Origin: Stomorhina lunata
Lineage: Eukaryota > Arthropoda > Insecta > Diptera > Rhiniidae
Length of the DNA stretch: 64,000 nucleotides
Direction: 5' to 3'
Assembly: GCA_933228675.1 (NCBI GenBank)
Contig: OW121741.1
Span: 116,686,834 to 116,750,833 of the forward strand
Shown: positions 1 to 10,139 of the stretch, in pieces
Layout of the letters: every line of letters begins with the position of its first letter
Position numbering within the stretch: position 1 is the first letter of the stretch
Made by a program: the position numbers and the translations under genes
The notes under the pieces: generated by a model
Databases searched by the model: none
The model's input: the letters and a program-made list of their open reading frames with translations, nothing else
Told to the model about the DNA's origin: nothing

Positions 1-208
1 GATATATTTAAATTTTGGACACTGTGCAGCTGGTGGGAGAGATAGTTTTGTTGACAACTTTCTCACTATTGTTATTGTTGTTGCAAATATTTAGTATTTA
101 TGAAAATAATAAAAAATAGTATTGCATACTTTTAAGCGAACGTAATAAAAACATATTTAAACAATAGAAACTGCACATGAGAAATCAAATGTGAAAACCA
201 GAAAAACA
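1..208. other. AT-rich sequence, nothing recognised
   Basis: AT-rich non-coding sequence. I see no open frame, RNA gene or repeat that I can name. Confidence 0.5.
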
Positions 209-357
209 CAGTGGGGTGACAAATAAAGATAATGATTTTATTTCTAAACTTTATAAAGTTTCAATTCTATGATTTTCTTGAATCTAAAGGTCATTTTAAC
301 TGTTACCAGATTTTTCGTGTGATATGAGTGACAGATTTTTTATGACACACCCCACTG
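209..357. mobile_element. Possible small TIR element (MITE), Tc1/mariner-like ends
   Basis: A 149-bp segment begins with CAGTGGGGTG and ends with its inverted copy CACCCCACTG, so the ends match for at least 10 bp. The right end is followed by TA. The left end is preceded by CA, so a TA target duplication would need one substitution. There is no coding capacity. The CAGTGGGG start and a possible TA target would fit a Tc1/mariner-type MITE. A hAT origin is less likely because no 8-bp duplication is visible. Confidence 0.5.
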
Positions 358-1168
358 TATATAGTTGTCGTTTCATTTGTTTCAATCTCCATATCAAATA
401 GTAATTGTGCATTTTCTAAACTATTTCTTTCTATTGTTAAATGTATTTTATGCACTTTTTTTACTCCCCAAAACAATTTAACAATATTTTATTTTCTCTA
501 AAGATAATAATGTATAAAAAAGAACTGCACTAACTCAAATACATATACGAGTATTTTTTTGATTATTTCAGTTCTTTCGTTTCCAGATATTTTTCAAATT
601 TGTTTATTGTCATCTCGTTGGGTTATAAATTTGCAATTTATTGTATAAATCATAGAAATAGATGAAAGAAATGATTTTATGTGTAATCGTATCATAAAAT
701 ATTATTATTTAAATTAGTTTTCAATACATTTAACAAAATCATCGTTACGTTATTATACGTTTTTAATATTATATTTTATTTGATATACAAGTTTTTATTG
801 TTATTATCAAATAATTGAGTTTTAAAATTGTTGTAAATGCTGTTGTTGCAGTTTTGTTTTGGAAATATTTAGAGAAAAGGATTTGTTTGTTAAATACATA
901 TGCAAATTTATAAAAATGTTTATAATTTATATAAATTTATTTATATATAAATATTTAGCAAATTCAAATAGGATTATGATTTGACTACAAAAATAACAAA
1001 CACATTAGATATAACAACAATTATAATGAAATCAAATACATATGTACATAAATGGAAGTATGGATATAGGTAAATCCATTTAAAAGTAGAAGCGACATTT
1101 CCGATTAGAGCTTCACTAATCAAAAGAATATTAAATTTGAGGAAATCCAAAAATCTTGAAATTTTTGT
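358..1168. other. AT-rich spacer, no gene seen
   Basis: About 800 bp of AT-rich sequence with scattered TTATTT and ATATA tracts. It leads into the first 12-bp satellite block. No conserved coding pattern is visible on either strand. Confidence 0.6.
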
Positions 1169-2660
1169 TAATGTCTTACTCTATGTCTTAGTCTATACCT
1201 TGGTCTATGTCTTAGTCTATGTCTTAGTCTATGTCTTAGTCTATGTCTTAGTCTATGTCTTAGTCTATGTCTTAGTCTATGTCTTAGTCTATGTCTTAGT
1301 CTATGTCTTAGTCTATGTCTTAGTCTATGTCTTAGTCTATGTCTTAGTCTATATCTTAGTCTATGTCTTAGTCTATGTCTTAGTCTATATCTTAGTCTAT
1401 GTCTTAGTCTATGTCTTAGTCTATGTCTTAGTCTATGTCTTAGTATATGTCTTAGTCTATGTCTTAGTCTATGTCTTAGTCTATGTCTTAGCCTATGTCT
1501 TAGTCTATGTCTTAGTCTATGTCTTAGTCTATGTCTTAGCCTATGTCTTAGTCTATGTCTTAGTCTATGTCTTAGTCTATGTCTTAGTCTATGTCTTAGT
1601 CTATGTCTTAGTCTATGTCTTAGTCTATGTCTTAGTCTATGTCTTAGTCTATGTCTTAGTCTATGTCTTAGGCTATGTCTTAGTCTATGTCTTAGTCTCT
1701 GTCTTAGTCTATGTCTTAGTCTATGTCTTAGTCTATGCCTTAGTCTATGTCTTAGTCTATGTCTTAGTCTATGTCTTAGTCTATGTCTTAGTCTAAATCT
1801 TAGTCTACGTCTTAGTCTATGTCTTAGTCTATATATTAGTCTATGTCTTAGTCTCTGTCTTAGTCTACGTCTTAGTCTATGTCTTAGTCTATGTCTTAGT
1901 CTATATCTTAGTCTATGTCTTAGTCTATGTCTTAGTCTATGTCTTAGTCTATGTCTTAGTCTATGTCTTAGTCTATGTCTTAGACTATGTCTTAGTCTAT
2001 GTCTTAGTCTATGTCTTACTCTATGTCTAACTCTATGTCTTAGTCTATGTCTTAGTCTATGTCTTAGTCTACGTCTTAGTCTATGTCTTAGTCTATGTCT
2101 TAGTCTATATCTTAGTCTATGTCTTAGTCTATGTCTTAGTCTATGTCTTAGTCTATATCTTAGTCTATGTCTTAGTATATGTCTTAGTCTATGTCTTAGT
2201 CTATGTCTTAGTCTATGTCTTAGTCTATGTCTTAGTCTATGTCTTAGTCTATGTCTTAGCCTATGTCTTAGTCTATGTCTTAGTCTATGTCTTAGTCTAT
2301 GTCTTAGTCTATGTCTTAGTCTATGCCTGAGTCTATGTGTTAGTCTATGTCTAAGTCTATATCTTAGTCTATGTCTTAGTCTATGTCTTAGTCTATGTCT
2401 TAGTCTATGTCTTAGTCTATGTCTTAGTCTATGTCTTAGTCTATGTCTTAGTCTATGTCTTAGTCTATGTCTTAGTCTATGTCTTAGTCTATGTCTTAGT
2501 CTATGTCTTAGTCTATGTGTTAGTCTATGTCTTAGTCTACGTCTTAGTCTATGTCTTTGTCTATGTCTTAGTCTATGTCTTAGTCTATATCTAAGTCTAT
2601 GTCTTTGTCTGTGACTTAGTCTATTTCATAGTCTCTATCTTGATTTTGATCTTTGTCTAC
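1169..2660 (+). repeat. 12-bp satellite array, block 1
   Basis: About 120 tandem copies of TCTATGTCTTAG. Copies at both ends are more diverged (for example TCTATACCTTGG near the start and TCTGTGACTTAG near 2610), while the middle is nearly uniform with scattered single-base variants such as TATATC, TAGCC and CTAAG. The period is 12, divisible by three, and only one of the three forward frames contains TAG, so long apparent frames (VLVY repeats at 1137-1796) appear without being genes. The same unit recurs in four more blocks up to 21.3 kb. Confidence 0.98.
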
Positions 2661-4211
2661 ATCAACTGTCGGATTGATAATAGTGTCCCAACTTTCGTTA
2701 AATTCCCTAGTGTAGTTCTTTTTTTTTGTCCTTTTTTGTTTGGATATTCCCCTATGTTTGTATGTAAATTGTATATTAATGTTAAATTTAATGTAGATTT
2801 ATAAATTTTGTAACATCCAAATTATTTCGTATGTATATTTAATCAAACTAATGTATCCAAATGCTCTCAGGAGTAACATAAATTTCTACTATTATTAAAC
2901 TAAATAAACTACTTAAGTATGTATGTATTTGTTTGTTTGTGTAATTTATTTATGTTGTGTATGTGAAGATGTTTATGTAAAATTACATTAATATATTTGT
3001 TTCTTCTTGTTTAGCAAAAGTCTCTGGGATATTTTTGTTTTTAGATAGTTTGAATATGAGAACATAGATATTAATAAATTTTTAATAAATCATTTTAAAA
3101 TGTTTTTTTTTAAATTATTTGCTTAAGAAGTAAGAATCTTAACAAAAACCTAAAGGAAGTAAAATATTTTATAATTTTCGGAAGAAGTATTTTTTTATCG
3201 GTTTATATGGTCTATGTCTTGACTAAAGAGATTTCTTACTTTTTAGTTTATAATATCAAACGCTATAACCAATTGCAGAATTCCTAATAAATTCATTGGT
3301 ATTAACAAAAGTGTCCTTGAGTTAAATTCCTGCTAGAAATTTCTTTATCATATTTATTTTTCTTCAGAAAATGTTCAGAAACACTTGACCTTGTTAAGAT
3401 TGAATTTATTCATATAAAAGTGTTCATTGTATTCATATATATAATATGAGTATCTTTTAACCACATGTATTTATATCTATTTATGTAAGTTCTGTTTGCA
3501 AATAAATTTATTTAGTTAAAATGCTCTTTTAGGGATTTAATAGTTTGTTCTGCATTAAATATTTGCTTAAAGTAGAAGTAATTATTTATCTATTTGTATG
3601 TGTTATAAATGCTTACATATCCATTTATATGTATAAATAATTATCATGTAAATGTATTTTCCTATGTATGTGTGCATGTTTGTAAGTAGAATATATAGAT
3701 TTTATCATTTTCTAATTATGCAAATAAACTTAAATACAATTAAATTATTTAATAAACTTGTGGGATATAAAATGGATATTTTTTTAAATTACCTTAGTAG
3801 GCTGGCGATAATTTCTGAGAAAATCTTTGTAGGATTAAAAATCTCCTAAACTTTTTGAGTTAATTACTAAGAATTTTTATTAGTATATTTTGAAATTTTT
3901 TCTTAAATAAATTTTAAGTTTTTTATTTAAATGTATTAATACATGTCTAATTTAAATACATATACACTTAAATACCTGTGTATTAGATATCAATTTACTA
4001 CTACTTGTTATTCATAAATTTTTTAATTCAGTTTTGCTGAGGGGAGTGAAAAATAGAAACTATTAATCAGTTAACTGTTAGTTTACTAAATTAATTAATT
4101 AATTTATTTTATTTTTTTATACTTAAGGTTCAAAATTTTCTCAATACTTTAAATATAAATTTAGTAACAATTCTTGTGATTATTAAGTTTTAATATTATA
4201 ACGATATCATT
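2661..4211. other. AT-rich spacer, no gene seen
   Basis: About 1.5 kb of AT-rich sequence. One isolated satellite-like word (GGTCTATGTCTTGAC) occurs near 3209, perhaps a stray relic of the 12-bp unit. The short open frames here (for example 3652-3849) have no recognisable domain and look random. Confidence 0.6.
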
Positions 4212-7092
4212 TATACCCTACACCAGCAACCATAGATTGATAGGGTTTAATAAGTTTGTGCTGATATATGTAACACATAGAACTATTGGACTAGGTGGGC
4301 TATTGGACTAATACTTAAAATCAACTCCTGAGTCTTTTTTAAGAAATTCCGTCCATCCATATACATTTTAAAAATGACACTCTTCTTCTTCTGTTATCCT
4401 TGACTCCCAGTGGAGCATAGGGCCTCAACCATCCTTCTATATCGAACTCTATTGCGAGATGTTAGGCATACATCATTCCATGAATAATTTGCTGCTTATA
4501 ACTCCGCTTCAATTGACCTTCTCCAAGTTCCAACAGGTGCACCAACACGACGGCCGCTTCCTTGTGGATTCCAACGAAGCGCTTGTCGAGCAATGTTGGT
4601 ATTTGGCCTTCGAAGTGTGTGGATTATCCACCGCCATTTCCGTTGACATATTTCTTCATTTCTTATGCGATTTGGACACCATATATTAAGGATTTGCCGC
4701 AAGCATTTGTTTGCAAAGGTTTGTAGGCACTTATCGATGGCATTTGTAAGTTTCCAAGTTTCGCAGCCTTAATACAAGATGGACTTGATATTCGAGTTAT
4801 ATATTCGTAACCTAGTTGTTGATATTTGCCGAGATTTCCAAATAGCTCGGACAATGCCGTATGCTAATTGTGCCATATTAATACGCGATTCAATATCCTC
4901 GTCGGCGCCACCTTTTGTAGATACCAAACTACCAAGATAATTAAAGGTACCTACACATCCAATAACCTCGTTATCCACATTGATGTGTGGCGACGGGTTT
5001 GCGCCATAGCCTCCAGGCATAATCTTTGTCTTGGAGATATTGATTTCCAGCCCAGCTGCCCGAGATTCAACAGTAATAGCGCTAGAGTTTTCTTGAAGGT
5101 GACCTAGGCTTTGACTTAGAAGGCATACATCATCGGAATATTCCAAGTCCTCGAGTTGTTTAAAGTGTGTCCATTGGATACCACGTCTACCATTCAGTGC
5201 CGTGTGCATTATATTGTCGATGACAAGGATAAAAAGTATTGGTGATAAGATACATACTTGTCTTACTCCAGTAGTAACTTCGAACGGATTAGACAATTTA
5301 CCTTTATGTAAAACCCGGCATTTAAAGTCCACGTACATTGCCCGAATTAAGTTCAGAATTTTCGTTGGCATGTTACGGTTTTCTAAAATTCTACATAGAT
5401 AGCTCCTATTGAGACTGTCGAAGGCCTTCATAAAGTCGATAAACGCTAGGTAAATGGGGGTGCGGAATTCATTACATTGCTCCAGTACTATTCTTACTGT
5501 GTTGATTAGATCAACACAAGATCTATTCTCTCGGAACCCAAACTGATTTTCGCGTAGTGTTTAGAAATTGCGTTCTATTTAAAATCACTCGACTAAGTAT
5601 TTTGCTCAGTATTGGAAGAAGTGTTATTATCGTTTAGTTATTGCAGTCTTTGGAGTCACCCTTTTTTGGTGTTTTGACTAGTATACCTTCATTCCAGAAG
5701 GTTGGCAGAGCTTCTTCTTCTTCTCATATTTTACGCGCAAATGGGTGCCACAGTCTCGTCGATGGTTCAACGTCACATAAAAGCATCTCCGCTGAGATAT
5801 TGTCATTGCCCGGGGCCTTGTTGCGCTTAAGGCTTTTAATGGCATTCTTCACTTCTTGTATTGTTGGTGGGCTGTGTGAAATTCCATTGAATAAACAGTC
5901 ATGGTTGATTTCGTTTTGAACTTCCGTCAATGCTTCCAATCCAATGGGATTGTTTAATGTTGACTGGAAGTGTTCCATCTATCGTATTAACTGTTCATCC
6001 GGGAAAGATAACACTCTGATACACTAAAACAACTCGGGAAGCGATCTATCGCGGGTTGTAGACCTTATTGAGAACATGAAAAATCTTGCAAACAAGTTTC
6101 AGAAATACGTCCAAGTTTGGGAGTTATGCGCAAAAAAACGATTTTAATAAGGTTCGTTATTTTATCGAGCCGTAGGTCATCCAATTTGTATCCGCTTTTA
6201 TTTTTTTAACAGGAAATAAAAGAAAACAGGTTGTGCTTTAGAATGCAATATCATTTTTGATACATTTGTAAATCAAAAGTATTTTTTTGTTAAGAGTATC
6301 TAAGAAACAAAAATTAGTCCACTTTATTGCTTAATTTTATATGAAAGCTCATAAAAGCTTATATATAAGCTTATTATAACACATGAAATTAGTTCCTAAT
6401 AAAAGACGATTTTCATTTTTTAAATCATTAACCGACTAGGTCATGTACTGCGAACTACCATACGCATGTAAATATTTTTACCAAAAATTCATTATTTTGT
6501 TTACAATAGAAAAATTTTCACTTTGGAAAAAGTTAAATAACTTTTGTAAATGTAAACCGATATCAATAAATATTGTCTTGTTTTTTTTTTTCTATATAGA
6601 ACTAGCTTTAAAAGACTGTTTAAAACAAAATTGATTCTTATAGAATAAATTTGAAATAATTGCTTTTGAATTTTATAGATTATGAAAAAAAAATTAAAAA
6701 CAAAAGCGAAACTTTTAATAAAAACTTACCTTATTTCTAAGAATATAAGCTATATGCCTACAGCTTGTAAAAGCTTGATCCCTTAACTGTTTAATAGTTA
6801 TAAAATCGCTTTGCAAATGTAAGAATTGGAGGTACTATAGTACTACGACCTAGCCAAAAATAGTTTTTTGTGAATATCTTCAAATTTTGCAAGTGCTTCG
6901 TAATCTTTGAAAATGGTTTTTGTATGTCTTCTCCTAATCTAATTACTCCCACAAGGTCGCTTTCCAAGTTCTTACACGTTGGACCCGATGAAAACTAAAA
7001 TTTTAATTTGTTGTCAATTGCACCTCATTTGATTTCAGCGGTGTAGGGTATCATATAGTCGGGCTTGACATTATATTATATTTTCTTACTTG
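4212..7092 (+). mobile_element. Mini-me/DINE-1 (Helentron)-like element, interrupted by a LINE
   Basis: The left end reads TATACCCTACACC, followed by a short imperfect inverted partner (ATAGGGTTTAATAAG) and TTTGTGCTGATATATGTAAC. The right end reads GGTGTAGGGTATCATATAG, then a GTCGGGCTTGAC segment and CTTACTTG. This pairing of a hairpin-like left end with a right end closing in TTACTTG is shared with the elements at 51928-54077 and 60417-63038. A degenerate GTCC-type tract (CCGTCCATCC, about 4350) fits the (GTCY)n microsatellite of mini-me elements. There is no coding capacity of its own. An RTE-like LINE relic is nested at 4384-6010. Assignment to Helentron-related non-autonomous elements is inference from the ends. 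Confidence 0.55.
4384..6010 (-). pseudogene. RTE-like non-LTR retrotransposon relic (reverse transcriptase)
   Basis: Read on the minus strand from 6010 down, this is a degenerate reverse transcriptase with frameshifts and stops. Recognisable pieces in order are: a KAPGNDNISAEML motif (about 5800); a stretch ending ILSKILSRVILNRTQFLN (about 5560-5620); a KAFDSLNRSYL segment (about 5400); GVRQVCILSPILF (about 5250), where G of the usual GVRQGC is V; YSDD (about 5120) in place of the catalytic YADD or FADD; and a C-terminal IWCPN...WNPQGSGRR...TWRRS region (about 4500-4680). A Trp codon before MEHFQSTLN has become a stop. The 5' part, including the endonuclease, is missing. The 3' end carries a GAA/AGA trinucleotide tail. 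ACACTCT occurs just outside both ends (4377-4383 and 6011-6017), a plausible 7-bp target duplication. The family call as RTE-like is by C-terminal pattern. Confidence 0.85.
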
Positions 7093-7321
7093 TATTATAT
7101 TTTCTTACACTATACATTTGCAGTGCTTCCTTTAAAAATGATTTTAAATTTAATGTGGTACACCACATGATACTAATGTGTTATAGTATACCACATTGTT
7201 TTTGTTTGATTTTTAAAGAATATACAAAACAAAGGAACAAACACTAGTTATGGCGGTTACCAGAGATTCCTGATGTCATAATACCAATTTACTTTTTCCA
7301 TTTTGCAGCAATTATTTATGC

Positions 7322-7822
7322 TTGTTTTAAAAGTTTAAAGTACACTTTTAAAACAAGCAAAAAAGTTTTAAGTGGAAGATAAAAATAATTGTTGAGTACC
7401 TATTATGGGATTATATGCAATTTCTCCAGAAACATATATAATTATCTCCAGTAAACGCAAGTGCTGCTCCAGAAACATATATAATTATCTCCAGTAAACG
7501 CAAGTGCTGCTATTGTGGTATACTTTGAGTCGCTAGAAAAAATCTTGATCTACTTTTAATTTATTTAAACATTTTTCATTGGGATATCTGTACAGATATA
7601 TATAACTACAGATATCCCAATGAAAAATGTTTAAATAAATTAAAAGTAGATCAAGATTTTTTCTAGCGACTCAAAGTATACCACAATAGCTGCACTTGCG
7701 TTTACTGAAGATAATTATATATGTTTCTGGAGAAATTGCATATATTCCCCTAATAGGTACTCACCAATTATTTTTAACTTCCACTTAAAACTTTAAAATA
7801 CACTTTTAAAACAAAAATTTGT
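7322..7822. mobile_element. Fold-back element (long inverted repeat)
   Basis: Two arms of about 220-270 bp are inverted copies around a loop of about 14 bp (7593-7606). The inner 110 bp near GGGATATCTGTA and its partner TACAGATATCCC are essentially identical. Outer parts differ by small indels and substitutions, for example GTTTAAAGTACAC against GTGTATTTT. There is no coding content. The transcript would fold into a long hairpin. It resembles a fold-back MITE. No target duplication is obvious. Confidence 0.85.
7424..7509 (+). repeat. 43-bp tandem duplication in one arm of the fold-back
   Basis: A 43-bp segment beginning CTCCAGAAACATATATAATT occurs twice head to tail (7424-7466 and 7467-7509) with no mismatch seen. 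The opposite arm (about 7692-7732) has only one copy, with substitutions, so the duplication came after the inverted repeat formed. Confidence 0.93.
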
Positions 7823-9324
7823 TTTCTAACTGCTACCCAAAAAAAAATCGATCATACTCTAAATCAATTTTTTCAAATGACTATCAGAATGACAGATCGT
7901 TCCTTTCTTTATTCTTTGAGATCAACAAACTTTCCGTAATTCTTAAATTACCAGTTTAAGGGAAAAGTTACTATACCGTATTACCAGGACATACTCAATT
8001 GAGATTTTGATTCCGTTTTTAATTTCCTAAATAATGAATGAATGACCCCATTAAGTATATGAATTCATCTGTTGGAAGCACGATAGAAATTTCATAAATG
8101 GATTTATTAGATGAGATCTGTCCGTTTTTTTAAAGCTCCCACCTACGTCGGAAATCCCTCAAATGGTAATAAAAAATAAATATAAAAAAGTTTTATATAA
8201 ACATTAACTTAACCTACATACATTTTCATTCTGTTAGGGTAAAGGCCGAGCATATTTTAGAATTTCATGAGCTTCAATCTTGCTTGTATATTCTCTTATT
8301 TCGTAGTCCGAGCTTTAAAAGATTTTCTTCTACTTGGTCTTTCCATTGAAGTAAGGCTATCCTCTTTAGAAAGTTCACTGGGTTGTTAATGGATGTCAGC
8401 GGTTAGCTCATACAGCTAATGGTTCATTAAATGACGATATTCACTGCTGAAGCTCTTCTTCTAATAATAATAACCACAGTCTAGTGTAGAAGATATAGAA
8501 CAAATTTGACCATAGTTTTCATAAAATCTTCATAGTCGAAAACCTATAAACTATAAACAAAAACGTTTTGCCACACACTGTTCAAGATTATTAAAAACTT
8601 AGTGTAATTTTGCTTTTATTACTTAGAAATCAAAATTATGCTTTAAAAAAAGGGTTAATTTATTTTGAAGTGGTAGGTGATGCGTATGAGTAATATAGAA
8701 ATCAAAAATACGCATACAATTTAAAAATCCAGCCGTAAGGTATGCAAAAGAAAATGCAGTTGTGAGAGTTTACGATGCGTATAATAGGAGAGCGTATGAG
8801 TAATAGAACAGTTTTAAATTAAAACTGTTTTTCAGTTAATTTTAATATTTCAATTTAAATTTAATGTATATTTAAGTAGAAAAATGTAAATGTTAACTAT
8901 ATAAAACAAATTTTTAAATTAAACAATTTATCTTTTCAATTGTATGCTCTTAGTTAAAATGTATCAAAAATATTTTGTGCTTCATATAAATTTGTTTCTG
9001 TTTTTCACATATTTTTGAAAGTGGAAACAAGCAGTTAATTATAAAAAAAAAACTAACGAAATCCAATTATTTTGGTGTCATATATGTTTTTCAGCAATTT
9101 CATATACAAAAAAATGTTTTCATATGTATGAAGACATGTAACATTTAAATATACATATGTAGGTGTCCCCATAGTCATATTTTTTTATTTAAAGAATATA
9201 AAATGTATTCAAAATACACACAGTAAGAAAAATATGTAAAAAGTTGTTAACCTAAGGCTGGTTTGTTTAAGATAAGTTTTGACATTTCGGCATAAACTAG
9301 AGATTTACTTTAATTCTAAATACA
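7823..9324. other. AT-rich spacer, no gene seen
   Basis: About 1.5 kb of AT-rich DNA. A short word GCGTATGAGTAATA occurs twice, at about 8682 and 8792, about 110 bp apart. No domain-bearing open frame is present. Confidence 0.6.
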
Positions 9325-9577
9325 ATCGCACTAGTTCCTCTAATAAGAGAAAATTTAAAATTTTTTAATTTTTAACTTTTTGCAAAAAATCGATGTATAG
9401 TGGTCATATCCACCACCTGCAAAAATCTGACATCATTTTCTCTACAATTTAGACAAACAAAATTACAGTTTTATACCTCCTTTTAATATGAAAGTAGTAG
9501 TAAAATAAAGCGGTTTTTTATATGAACTACAAATTTTAAATTTTTGAGTTGACTCCCTTTCAAGAAACTAGTGCGAT
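9325..9577. mobile_element. Possible MITE with ATCGCACTAGTT inverted ends
   Basis: ATCGCACTAGTTCCT at 9325 is matched by the inverted sequence AGAAACTAGTGCGAT ending at 9577, giving ends of about 15 bp with one mismatch. The 253-bp interior is AT-rich and non-coding. No target duplication could be fixed, so the family is unknown. Confidence 0.45.
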
Positions 9578-10139
9578 ATCTATGAGTTATAAAAACGCTT
9601 ACTGTATTTTTTGTAATAGTTTTCCTCTTCCAATAAATAGCAGTTGGTTTCTTATGACTTTATGTAATTGACACATATTGTGACTTTAACAATTGTGTTT
9701 GGGCTATGAATAAAAGTTTTTCACTACTGCTATTGGCATAATTATGGTGTATGTTTCTGATTTATGTTTTTGATTTATGGATTTTTTTTACCCTAGTTAC
9801 ACAAACTTATCAAGGAAATTCAGAAGGTCTAAAGTCGTATTTATTAAAAAAATTGTGAATATTTTGAATTTCAAAACATACTTATTACTAAGACCCTTAT
9901 GTCTCTGAGTGTACTAAGGATTATGCTACATCATTTGCGATAATCTTTACATAATCTTCTTGAAGTATACCAAAATATCGATTAAATCTAGTCAAGTCAG
10001 ACAACCCTAATTTGGCATTATTGCATTCCTATGTAAAAACATTAAAAACAAGCCTACTAGCAAATTTAGTAGAGATAAATAAAGCTACCATGATTTTGTT
10101 TTTGACATTTGTAATTAATGTCCGATCCAGAAGTTTTGT
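9578..10139. other. AT-rich spacer, no gene seen
   Basis: AT-rich sequence leading into the large 12-bp satellite block. No recognisable coding or RNA feature. Confidence 0.6.

Noticed and set aside
1137..1796. 219-residue VLVY frame
   Set aside because: Same satellite artefact as above.
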